From: Flavobacteriales bacterium
GTDB lineage: Bacteria; Bacteroidota; Bacteroidia; Flavobacteriales_G; Salibacteraceae
Assembly (NCBI GenBank): GCA_003499525.1
Contig: DNTB01000041.1
Coordinates: forward strand, 124,001-188,000
Reading direction: 5' to 3'
DNA length: 64,000 bases
Position numbers and translations under genes: made by a program. Under the pieces are notes generated by a model. It was given only the letters and a program-made list of their open reading frames with translations. It had not been told where the DNA came from and did no database searches. Below, piece by piece: positions 1 through 8,082 of the stretch (position 1 is its first letter; the number at the start of each line of letters is the position of its first letter).

Positions 1-28
1 GCTTTGTTTCAAAGCAAAAAAGTTCAGT

Positions 29-1255
29 ATGCTCAAGACAGCCTTTGTAACATTCAATCTCATATTTGTAGTCATTTTCAGTGTAATGCTGGAAGATGTA
101 AAAGTCACACAAGAAGCTCCTGACCGCGTAAAACGAGAGGGAGAGTTTACCGTTACTGTAGAAATTGAAAAAGGATCTATAACTGGATTCGCTAAGTATC
201 AGGTTAATCTTCCCGTTGGAGTTGAAGCCATCGAAGTTCAATCTCAGGGAGCAACTTTCACCTATGCTCAACACAAGGCTAAGTTTATTTGGATGACCTT
301 ACCCGAAGGTGACAAGTTTCAGATTAAGTACAAAGTGAAGGTTACCGACCCGTATTTAGCCATCATTCCCCTAACAGGTACCTTTAGCTACCTCGACGAA
401 AACAAGAGGATGACTGTAGATGTTAATGAAAAACAGGTATACGTTGGAGAGCAGGAAGTAGCAACAGAAGAAATTCCAGATCCGAAGGCTTCGGTGAACA
501 GAACCATTACTGACCTCGGTAATCAAAAGTACCTGGTTACTGTAGTCATAGATAAGGAAAACATTACTGGATTTGCCAAGATACAAGATATGGTTCCTTC
601 AGGATCAAAAGTGGAGGTTCAACAAGATATGGGAGCCGTATTTTCCAAAGTAGACCGTAAAGTGAAATTCATTTGGATGGATCTTCCAACTGCCAATCCA
701 CTTGAGGTATCCTACACCGTTGATATGTCTTCCGCCAGTAATAAAAGCCCTACAGATATAAACGGTGAATTTGCATTTTTACACAAAGGCGAATCTCAGA
801 AAGTTATTATTGGAAGTGAAGCACTTGCAGCTGCAGTTGAAGAAACCCAGGAAAATGCCGAAGTCATAGATTCTACTCCTGTTTATGAAGAGGTTGTGGA
901 AACAACAGATGTGGTTGTTGAAGAAATTCCACCAGTTGTTGATGAAAGTCCGGTTATCCCTGAGCCCAGTCAAGGCATTGACTATAGAGTTCAGATATTA
1001 GCCGCACATAGGTCTGTTCAAAGCCCTTATTTTCAGAAATATCATAGTTTTTCAAAAGCCTTTAATGTAGAAAACCATGAAGGTTGGGTAAAGTATACTG
1101 TAGGCGATTTCTCCGTGTATAAAGATGCACGCAACCATAGAAATAGTCTAACAGCGCACAAATTTCCGGGACCATTTGTGGTTGCATACAATGATGGTTC
1201 TAGAATTACAGTACAGGAAGCACTGATGATTACCAATCAACAGTGGGTTAAATAA
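29..1255 (+). CDS. Envelope protein with two homologous beta domains and a SPOR-like C-terminus
   Basis: I do not recognise a named family for the whole protein (408 aa). A hydrophobic N-terminus (residues 1-21) looks like a signal peptide or anchor. Two copies of a domain of about 66 residues follow, near residues 38-105 and 165-232. Both contain ITGFAK and KFIWM, with xLP after the second motif, so they arose by internal duplication. A Glu/Val/Pro-rich linker (about 270-325) leads to a C-terminal segment (about 329-400) that starts YRVQILAA and resembles SPOR domains, which in other proteins bind denuded peptidoglycan. The next gene also carries SPOR-like repeats, so the two may act together at the cell wall; that is inference. 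The window begins 28 bases before the start, so its promoter is not visible. Confidence 0.75.
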   Translation: MLKTAFVTFNLIFVVIFSVMLEDVKVTQEAPDRVKREGEFTVTVEIEKGSITGFAKYQVNLPVGVEAIEVQSQGATFTYAQHKAKFIWMTLPEGDKFQIKYKVKVTDPYLAIIPLTGTFSYLDENKRMTVDVNEKQVYVGEQEVATEEIPDPKASVNRTITDLGNQKYLVTVVIDKENITGFAKIQDMVPSGSKVEVQQDMGAVFSKVDRKVKFIWMDLPTANPLEVSYTVDMSSASNKSPTDINGEFAFLHKGESQKVIIGSEALAAAVEETQENAEVIDSTPVYEEVVETTDVVVEEIPPVVDESPVIPEPSQGIDYRVQILAAHRSVQSPYFQKYHSFSKAFNVENHEGWVKYTVGDFSVYKDARNHRNSLTAHKFPGPFVVAYNDGSRITVQEALMITNQQWVK

Positions 1256-1286
1256 GGCTCAATAAACCCTTACTTCTAAAAAGGTA

Positions 1287-1313
1287 TTGTTTATACTTAT
1301 TGTTTTACCTTAG
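1287..1313 (+). promoter_or_regulatory. Candidate Bacteroidota-type promoter for the SPOR outer-membrane protein
   Basis: TTG (1287-1289) is followed after 16 bases by TACCTTAG (1306-1313), one mismatch from the Bacteroidota -7 consensus TAnnTTTG. It lies in the 95-base gap before the ATG at 1351. This is pattern matching only. Confidence 0.4.
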
Positions 1314-1350
1314 CCGTTTACAAACAAGCACTTAGCTAAGAGATATTCGA

Positions 1351-3450
1351 ATGGCAAGGGAATTGTTCGGGGTAATTCTTCTAATCGCACTGCTACCGTA
1401 TTTCGGTAAAGCACAGCAGGATACCTCCTTAGTTACCACTTATAACCCATCATATTCATCCAATTATAAGTCACCTCCAGAAAGAGTTCCCCCAACACTG
1501 AAATTTGAGACCGGTATTCTCAACTATGTAGGTGAAATTGGAAAAGGATATGAACTCAACTCGCCCTTTAGTGGAAATTACGCCTTTCGGTTATCCTTCG
1601 TTCAACCGGTAGTTCGATTTCTAGATTTCAATGCATTTGTCTGGACGGGAAGAGTATCTGCCAATGAAAGAGGAATCGAAAGAAACCTCAACTTCCTATC
1701 TAATCTTTTTGCTGGAGGTTTTAGTTTTACATACAATTTTGACCATTTCCTGAAAGAAGATAGAATAGTCGAACCACTGCTGGATGTAGGTTTTCAGGTT
1801 ATCGATTTCAATTCAAAAACAGATGTCATTGACGAGTTTGGAAATACTTATAATTATTGGTCTGATGGTTCGATCAGAAATGTTCCCGAGTCTTCTGGTC
1901 TGCCTGTTGATGAGACAGTTAGGCTTCAGAGAGATTATGTTTACGAAACAGATCTGCGAACCAGCCTGGAGAGTGAATTGGGCCGATATGACAACAATGC
2001 CCTGAGTATTCCTGTAACCATAGGCGCGCAGATGAACATGACCACGAGATGGAAGGCAAGAGTTAGTGCTACATATCACTACATGTTTTCGGATTACATC
2101 GATGGCGTAACGCCCACACGTTCAGGCGTAAATCAAGGAGATGGAGCTAATGATGCGCTTGTTTACATTTCAGCTGGTATTCAATACAATTTTACCAAAG
2201 GAGATGATTCACGCGGTCTGGATGATGACGGTGAGTTTTATCCATTAGATGATTTTGAAGATAGTGACAATGATGGTGTTTGGGATTTTGAAGATGACTG
2301 CATGGGAACTCCGGAAGGAGTCGAAATTGACTTGAGAGGCTGTCCATTGGACGACGACGATGACAACTTTCCAAACTTTCGTGATGAAGAGATCAATTCT
2401 CCTTTTGGTGTCCCCGTCAATACTTTAGGCGTGGCTCTTACCGAAGCTGATATTGATCTTATCTATGCTAATTTTTATGATTCAGCTGGCCTTTATGGTG
2501 ATGATGAGAGCATGTATAATATACTTTATAGTGAAACTGTAATTAAGACTGAAAGAAAAGCTGAACCGATTGATAAAGTTAGTTATCAAGTAGAGCTTGC
2601 TCGATTTGAGGAAAGTGTACCATCCTCTGCAGTAAACACTATCCTTACCGTACCAGATGTCAAAGTATATGACAATAATGGGCAGGTAATTGTAACAGCC
2701 GGCTCTTATGGATCGATAGATGCGGCTAAAAACAGACAAAAAGAACTCTCTCGAAAAGGAATATCAGCAACAGATATAGTAAAGGTAACGCCCGATGGCC
2801 AGGTGAGCAGTGTAACAGGTGGTACGGCGGAATTTGATGTAAATGAATGGAAGCTCAACGAAAGCAAGGACATTATATATCGGGTGCAGGTCGGAGCGTT
2901 TACACAGGAAGCAAATGAGCTGGTATTCCAGTACTTGCCGAATGTCATTAAACTGACAAGCGATGACGGATACACCCGCTATTTCACTGGCACATTTAAC
3001 GGATACAAGAAAGCCGCAGAAGCCAAGATCAATATTCTTCAACTCGGTTTTGAAGGAGCTTTTGTTGTTGCGCTTCAAGGGGGTAAAAAAATCCCATTAT
3101 CAAGTGTGGGTACCAGTTTGTTGGAAGAACGAAGACAATTCCTCGAAACACAAGAATCACTTACTGAAAACCAAAAAAATAATCTTGGATTCAGAGTGCA
3201 GTTAGGGTCTTTTAAAAAGCAACCTCCTACTGAAGCTCTGGAGAGATTTATGGAAATTGGAGATATTGAATCAAGAAAAGGTGATGACGGATACGTCCGC
3301 TACTTCACCAAGTTTACCAGGAGTTTTGAAGAAGCCAATGAGCTGAAGAAAGAATTGCTCGGCAAGGGCTACAATGGAGTTTTCGTGGTAGGAGAGTTCA
3401 ATGGTGAAATCATCAAAGCCAAAGATGCAATTGAACTGCTCAACCGATAG
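1351..3450 (+). CDS. Outer-membrane protein with TSP3-like Ca-binding repeats and three SPOR-like domains
   Basis: The protein is 699 aa with a clear signal peptide (cleavage after GKAQ). Residues about 45-280 look like an OmpA-type beta-barrel, with alternating aromatic strands and repeated YNF/YHYMF ends. An Asp-rich segment (about 284-350) includes DSDNDGVWDFEDDC and GCPLDDDDD, typical of thrombospondin type 3 calcium-binding repeats. The C-terminal half holds three SPOR-like repeats, beginning near residues 410 (YQVELARF), 507 (YRVQVGAF) and 613 (FRVQLGSF). The last two share a DDGYxRYFT motif. The layout suggests a barrel porin or tether gripping peptidoglycan through several SPOR modules. 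It follows a smaller SPOR protein and precedes a CtpA protease 73 bases downstream. The exact function is unknown. Confidence 0.8.
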   Translation: MARELFGVILLIALLPYFGKAQQDTSLVTTYNPSYSSNYKSPPERVPPTLKFETGILNYVGEIGKGYELNSPFSGNYAFRLSFVQPVVRFLDFNAFVWTGRVSANERGIERNLNFLSNLFAGGFSFTYNFDHFLKEDRIVEPLLDVGFQVIDFNSKTDVIDEFGNTYNYWSDGSIRNVPESSGLPVDETVRLQRDYVYETDLRTSLESELGRYDNNALSIPVTIGAQMNMTTRWKARVSATYHYMFSDYIDGVTPTRSGVNQGDGANDALVYISAGIQYNFTKGDDSRGLDDDGEFYPLDDFEDSDNDGVWDFEDDCMGTPEGVEIDLRGCPLDDDDDNFPNFRDEEINSPFGVPVNTLGVALTEADIDLIYANFYDSAGLYGDDESMYNILYSETVIKTERKAEPIDKVSYQVELARFEESVPSSAVNTILTVPDVKVYDNNGQVIVTAGSYGSIDAAKNRQKELSRKGISATDIVKVTPDGQVSSVTGGTAEFDVNEWKLNESKDIIYRVQVGAFTQEANELVFQYLPNVIKLTSDDGYTRYFTGTFNGYKKAAEAKINILQLGFEGAFVVALQGGKKIPLSSVGTSLLEERRQFLETQESLTENQKNNLGFRVQLGSFKKQPPTEALERFMEIGDIESRKGDDGYVRYFTKFTRSFEEANELKKELLGKGYNGVFVVGEFNGEIIKAKDAIELLNR

Positions 3451-3523
3451 ATTAAATACCGGTTAACAATTTTTCGTTTCATCCGTTTCCTTTAGATTCT
3501 ATTTTAGTGCAAAATCATTTATC

Positions 3524-5113
3524 ATGCTCAGGATTACTATAAGTGCGTTGCTTTTTTTCTCTATTGTCACAGCCAACGGTCAGGTTTCTAATCAGGAAGC
3601 GTCCAAGAAACTCTCTACTTTCTTTCGCTATGTACAACTAGCATATGTAGACACAGTGAATGGAGAAGAATTAGCTGAAGATGCAATCAGAGCGATTCTG
3701 AAAGATCTAGACCCACATTCCGTCTATATATCTAAAAAAGACTTAAAGAAAATGAACGAACCTCTTGAAGGAAATTTTGAGGGGATTGGAATCCAGTTCA
3801 ACATATTGCATGATACCATTGTAGTGGTCTCTCCTATTTCTGGGGGGCCATCAGAAAAGCTTGGTATACGGGCAGGTGACAAAATCATTGAAATTAACGA
3901 TGAGACCGTAGCCGGAGTGGGATTTACCAATAAAGACGTAACCGATAACCTTAGAGGTAAAAAAGGTACTCAGGTAGAAGTAGGAATCAAGCGAAGCGGT
4001 GAGGATCAACTTCTTGACTACACTATTACCCGAGATAAAATACCGATTTACAGTGTCGATGCCGCATATATGGCCGACCCTGAAACGGGCTACCTTAAAC
4101 TCAATCGTTTTTCAGCCACGAGTATGGGTGAAATAACAACAGCTTTAGACTCCCTTTCGAAATTAGGTATGGAAAACCTTATACTTGACTTAAGAGGTAA
4201 TGCCGGAGGCTATTTAAAAACTGCGGTAGACCTTTCTGACTATTTCTTAAGTAAAGGGAAGCTTATGGTATACACCGAAGGTAGATCCTACCCTCGAGAA
4301 GACTACATTTCCACCTCAGCAGGCAACTATGAAAAGGGAAAATTGATCATACTCATCGATGAGGGAACCGCTTCGGCAAGTGAAATCGTTTCAGGTGCAG
4401 TTCAGGACTGGGATCGTGGGCTAATCATGGGAAGGAGATCTTTTGGAAAAGGTTTAGTTCAAAAACCATTTAGTTTAGGGGATGGATCGGCCATTCGTCT
4501 AACCGTTTCCAGATATTATACCCCTTCAGGAAGGTCAATACAAAGACCTTATGACGAGGGTGGCAAGGCATACTATGAAGAAATTTACAACCGCCTCAAC
4601 AATGGAGAGCTTACCGATTCTGATAGCATCGACCTTCCTGATTCATTGATGTTTAAAACTTTGGAATCAAAGAGAACAGTTTACGGGGGAGGAGGAATTA
4701 TGCCAGATATTTTCGTTCCTCTTGATACAACGGAGTTTAGCGATCTCTACAGTTTGATTCTGAGAAAGGGATTGTTGAACACTTATTCTTTGGATTTTCT
4801 TGACGTTCATCGAATTTCGATGCAACAAGACTACCCCACTTTCGAGGATTTTGACAAAAAATTCAATATCGAAGGAGAGCGATTAGAAGATTTCAAAGCC
4901 TACTTGAAAAAGGAGAATATTGAAATAAACGAAACGGAGTTTACCACTTCGCAAAACCTCATAACCACATATCTTAAAGCTTTAATAGCCAGGAGTCTGT
5001 GGGGTTCAACTGAGTTCTACAGGGTTTCGAACCCAATAAACAAAACCTATAGAGAGGCCTTAAAAACAATGCACAGTGACAGTTTTAAAGCTGAAGGTCT
5101 GAAATCTGATTAA
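3524..5113 (+). CDS. S41 family C-terminal processing peptidase (CtpA/Prc type)
   Basis: A secreted periplasmic serine protease of 529 aa. After the signal peptide (to about TANGQ) come a helical N-terminal region, a PDZ domain (about 80-165, with GIGIQF and GLRAGD-like GIRAGDKI) and the S41 core (about 190-360). The catalytic dyad is visible: Ser284 in GTASASEI and Lys309 in SFGKGLVQ, spaced 25 residues apart as in known Ctp enzymes. A C-terminal extension of about 150 residues follows. Family members trim the C-termini of periplasmic and envelope proteins and regulate peptidoglycan hydrolases, which fits its place beside SPOR-domain genes. The specific substrate is not known. Confidence 0.93.
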   Translation: MLRITISALLFFSIVTANGQVSNQEASKKLSTFFRYVQLAYVDTVNGEELAEDAIRAILKDLDPHSVYISKKDLKKMNEPLEGNFEGIGIQFNILHDTIVVVSPISGGPSEKLGIRAGDKIIEINDETVAGVGFTNKDVTDNLRGKKGTQVEVGIKRSGEDQLLDYTITRDKIPIYSVDAAYMADPETGYLKLNRFSATSMGEITTALDSLSKLGMENLILDLRGNAGGYLKTAVDLSDYFLSKGKLMVYTEGRSYPREDYISTSAGNYEKGKLIILIDEGTASASEIVSGAVQDWDRGLIMGRRSFGKGLVQKPFSLGDGSAIRLTVSRYYTPSGRSIQRPYDEGGKAYYEEIYNRLNNGELTDSDSIDLPDSLMFKTLESKRTVYGGGGIMPDIFVPLDTTEFSDLYSLILRKGLLNTYSLDFLDVHRISMQQDYPTFEDFDKKFNIEGERLEDFKAYLKKENIEINETEFTTSQNLITTYLKALIARSLWGSTEFYRVSNPINKTYREALKTMHSDSFKAEGLKSD

Positions 5114-5118
5114 GCTAT

Positions 5119-5126
5119 TATTTTTG
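5119..5126 (+). promoter_or_regulatory. -7 box (TATTTTTG) before the DUF1573 gene
   Basis: TATTTTTG matches TAnnTTTG exactly and ends 19 bases before the ATG at 5146. No good -33 TTG is visible at the usual distance. Confidence 0.4.
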
Positions 5127-5145
5127 CATCTCAAAATTTGGAAAT

Positions 5146-5709
5146 ATGGATAACATAAAAGAGTACATCAATACTGGAATCTTAGGGGTCATTGCCCTGA
5201 CTCTCATCTATGCAGTATTCATTAAAGAAGAATCCAATACAAACTACAGGCAAACAAGACCGGAGGTAAATCGTCAAAGCAGTATAGCAGCTACCCCACC
5301 CACTGCACCCTCTGCACCAACTGCATTCAATCAAAATCAGGCTGCAGATCAGGCTCCAGCACCGAAGCCTTCCGTTTTGGATGGTATGCCCAAAACAAAA
5401 ATAGCTTTCAAGGAAGCCAAATTTGATTTTGGTACTATAAATCAGGATACTGAGAATGAGCATGTTTTTGCTTTTACCAATACAGGAAAAGAGCCTTTAC
5501 TCATTGAATCCGCAACAGGTTCATGTGGGTGTACGGTTCCGGAATATCCAAAAAAACCAATCGCTCCTGGCGAGAGCGAAGAAATACGTGTGGTTTACAA
5601 ACCTGGAAAACAAAAAGGAAAGCAATCCAAAACGATAACCATTATTGCCAATACAGAGCCAAAAGATACAAGGCTGATCCTTACAGCAGACGTGAAAGAG
5701 GTTAGTTAG
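5146..5709 (+). CDS. DUF1573 domain protein, membrane-anchored
   Basis: The protein is 187 aa. One transmembrane segment lies near residues 10-28 (TGILGVIALTLIYAVFI). A Pro/Ala/Gln-rich linker (about 40-78) follows, and then a DUF1573 Ig-like domain (about 85-185) with the typical FDFGTI, FTNTGKEPL, SGSCGCT-like TGSCGCTVP and PGESEEI motifs. The family is abundant in Bacteroidota, is exported and has no settled function. It stops two bases before the convergent AI-2E-family gene, with no room for a terminator between them. Confidence 0.88.
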   Translation: MDNIKEYINTGILGVIALTLIYAVFIKEESNTNYRQTRPEVNRQSSIAATPPTAPSAPTAFNQNQAADQAPAPKPSVLDGMPKTKIAFKEAKFDFGTINQDTENEHVFAFTNTGKEPLLIESATGSCGCTVPEYPKKPIAPGESEEIRVVYKPGKQKGKQSKTITIIANTEPKDTRLILTADVKEVS

Positions 5710-5711
5710 CT

Positions 5712-6854
5712 CTACCTCTGAGTTCTGGTCATGGTTTGAACCAACCGAAACTCTCCAAAGAATTCGGCAGCGATAACCCGGATTACGGAGTAGCCTGGCA
5801 CGGCGAGAACCATCCCGGCAATTCCAGCCAGGTTCCCGGCAACAAGTATTACAAGAAATACTTCCAATGGATGGGCATTAATACTTTTTGAAAATACCAC
5901 GGGTTGTGTGATAAAGTTATCAAAGAGTTGAACAAACCCAAAAACAGTTAGTACCTGAAGAATTAGAGGGATCAGTTCAGTTTGAAGGTTCAAGTTGATG
6001 TTAGTGGTTATCGCAATAAGAAGCCCGAATACAATGCCAATGATTGGGCCCAAATAAGGAATAACGTTCATCAATCCGGCAAAAAGTCCAATAATAAGAG
6101 CGTTTTCAATACCCACTAAAGATAGTCCAAAACTGACCAAAATGGTAATAATCGAAACCTGTACAAGGAGACCCAAGAAGTATCTACTCAAAGTCTCTCT
6201 GGATTGATTGACTACTCTGAAAACGCGTTCTCGATAATGATCAGGACTCATAACATCAATGGCTTTATCTACGATCCAGCTGTCCTTTAACAAGAAAAAG
6301 GATATAAAAAGAATCGAAAATGCCGCCATTATTGAACTCCCAACACCACCCGCAATCTGTGAAAAAAAATCAGGTACATGATCTATCCGGGCATGACTGA
6401 ACAAGAAATCCCGAATCATTTTGCGTTCATTAATCTCCTCCGAAACTCCCATTTCAAGTTCAGCACCCCACTCCTCTATCGCCTTAAGTGGACCGCTTAG
6501 AACATTGTATACATCATTCATGGTTATAGAGGAAAGAATTTGTATTTCCTGGCTGATAAGAGGAATAAACACTCGCCCAATGAGCACAACAACGGTAACG
6601 AAAATGACCAGGGTTAGCAAGGCTGATATAGCAGATGGCACATTGCCTTTAATCCAAGGCATCTTCTTTATTCTCTGATTCAGTGGACTTAATATCAATG
6701 TGAGAACCAATGATACCACAACATAGATTAAAACGCTTATGGAATACCATAGAATAAACAAGAACAGTATTCCTAAAACAGCGAGCACAATATTTTTTGC
6801 ATACTTCTTCAAGCCAGGCCAAAAATAGAGGATTATTGCAATGGCAATGGGCAC
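5712..6854 (-). CDS. AI-2E family (PerM-like) transporter
   Basis: A polytopic inner-membrane protein of 380 aa with about eight hydrophobic segments and the family layout: two helices at the N-terminus, a soluble stretch (about 100-165) and a C-terminal bundle with LVGIENALIIGLFAGLMNVIPYLGPIIG. The P-Y-x-G-P-x-I-G motif is typical of the AI-2E/PerM family. Some members export small molecules or act as Na+/H+ antiporters; the substrate here is unknown. The longest frame opens with GTG at 6854, which overlaps the start of the divergent MFS gene by 14 bases. A TTG at 6812 (LKKYAKN) would avoid the overlap and keep all membrane helices, so the start is uncertain. Confidence 0.88.
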   Translation of the reverse strand: MPIAIAIILYFWPGLKKYAKNIVLAVLGILFLFILWYSISVLIYVVVSLVLTLILSPLNQRIKKMPWIKGNVPSAISALLTLVIFVTVVVLIGRVFIPLISQEIQILSSITMNDVYNVLSGPLKAIEEWGAELEMGVSEEINERKMIRDFLFSHARIDHVPDFFSQIAGGVGSSIMAAFSILFISFFLLKDSWIVDKAIDVMSPDHYRERVFRVVNQSRETLSRYFLGLLVQVSIITILVSFGLSLVGIENALIIGLFAGLMNVIPYLGPIIGIVFGLLIAITTNINLNLQTELIPLILQVLTVFGFVQLFDNFITQPVVFSKSINAHPLEVFLVILVAGNLAGIAGMVLAVPGYSVIRVIAAEFFGEFRLVQTMTRTQR

Positions 6855-8046
6855 GACAAAATCCGAAGAACAAATAGACTTTCGACGTAACCGTCAGTTC
6901 TGGATCATGTGTTTCAGTACGGGGCTTTTTTTCTCGAGCTTTAACATGATTATTCCTGAGCTTCCATCCTATTTGGAATCCATGGGAGGTGCAGAGTACA
7001 AAGGACTTATCATATCTCTGTTCACCTTAACAGCAATGTTATCCAGACCAATCTCTGGTAAACTGACAGATCAGATAGGACGTATTCCGGTAATGATTTT
7101 TGGTGCTACGGTTGCGCTTATTACAAGTGCCTTTTATCCGTTTCTACATACCGTAACAGGGTTTCTTTTCCTTAGGCTTGTGCATGGGATGTCTACCGGA
7201 TTTAAACCCACCGCTACCTCAGCATATGCAGCCGATCTTGTTACACCTAAGCAGCGAGGGATGGCCATGGGAGTATTAGGAGTATTTACCAGTTCAGGAA
7301 TGGCACTAGGCCCCACAATTGGCCCAGTTATTAGTGAACTATACGGCCTTGATATAATGTTTTACTCCAGCTCTGCTTTAGCTTTTCTGTCTATAGCTCT
7401 GCTGGTTGGTATGAAAGAAACACTGGAGAATCCCAAAAGAATGAGCGCGGGTATGTTTCGTTTAAAAGTGAAAGATTTTTTTGAACCAAATGTACTTCCT
7501 GCCGCTTGGTCTTTCCTTCTATCGGTATTTCCATTCGGTGTAATTCTCACTATTATTCCAGACTATAGCGATTATCTTGGAATCTCAAACCGCGGAACAT
7601 TCTTCAGTATTTTCGTGGGATCTTCTATTCTTGTTCGCCTATTATCCGGTCGTGCATCTGATAGGTTTGGCAGAATTCCGGTAATCATTCTTTCCACCCT
7701 CACACTTGCAGTGGCTATGGTCATGATAGCCTATGCAGATTCGAAAAACTTACTCTATGCCGCTGCGGTAGTATTCGGACTGTCGTCGGGAATGAGCAGT
7801 CCAACCTTTTTTGCCTGGACCATTGATCTTAGCCGACCCGAATTTCGGGGCAGAGCAATGTCCACGCTTTTTATTTCCCTTGAACTCGGAATTGGTATAG
7901 GTGCATTGTCTTCGGGTTGGATATATGCCAACGATCCCGGTAATTTTAAAATCACTTTTCTCATTGCTGCACTATCGGCCTTAGGATCAACAGCATTCCT
8001 GATAATCCATCAACTCAAGGCAAAAAAAAACCCTGATCAAAATTGA
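6841..8046 (+). CDS. Major facilitator superfamily (MFS) transporter
   Basis: The protein is 401 aa with about 12 hydrophobic helices. The loop 2-3 signature is clear (SGKLTDQIGRIPVM), and its echo in the second half is SGRASDRFGRIPVI, as expected for the two six-helix halves. HGMSTGFKPTA and a GPTIGPVIS motif resemble motif C of drug/H+ antiporters, so an efflux role is likely but the substrate is unknown. The start may be the ATG at 6841 or the one at 6847. Both lie within or at the 5' end of the divergent AI-2E gene. Its stop codon lies inside the inverted repeat of the rpsA terminator on the other strand. Confidence 0.88.
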   Translation: MAMGTTKSEEQIDFRRNRQFWIMCFSTGLFFSSFNMIIPELPSYLESMGGAEYKGLIISLFTLTAMLSRPISGKLTDQIGRIPVMIFGATVALITSAFYPFLHTVTGFLFLRLVHGMSTGFKPTATSAYAADLVTPKQRGMAMGVLGVFTSSGMALGPTIGPVISELYGLDIMFYSSSALAFLSIALLVGMKETLENPKRMSAGMFRLKVKDFFEPNVLPAAWSFLLSVFPFGVILTIIPDYSDYLGISNRGTFFSIFVGSSILVRLLSGRASDRFGRIPVIILSTLTLAVAMVMIAYADSKNLLYAAAVVFGLSSGMSSPTFFAWTIDLSRPEFRGRAMSTLFISLELGIGIGALSSGWIYANDPGNFKITFLIAALSALGSTAFLIIHQLKAKKNPDQN

Positions 8047-8052
8047 TCAGGG
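8022..8052 (-). terminator. Rho-independent terminator of rpsA
   Basis: On the minus strand, CCCTGATCAA pairs with TTGATCAGGG (8031-8040 with 8043-8052) and is followed by nine T (8022-8030). It starts 30 bases after the rpsA stop. On the plus strand no T-run follows, so it should act only on rpsA, although it overlaps the last codons of the MFS gene. Confidence 0.85.
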
Positions 8053-8082
8053 TGCTATAATTTCTAAGAACACAGTTCGGGT

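Noticed and set aside
3440..3475. AACCG...CGGTT inverted repeat followed by TTTTT after the SPOR barrel gene.
   Set aside because: The stem is only 5 bp with a 13-base loop and the T-run is short; too weak to call a terminator.
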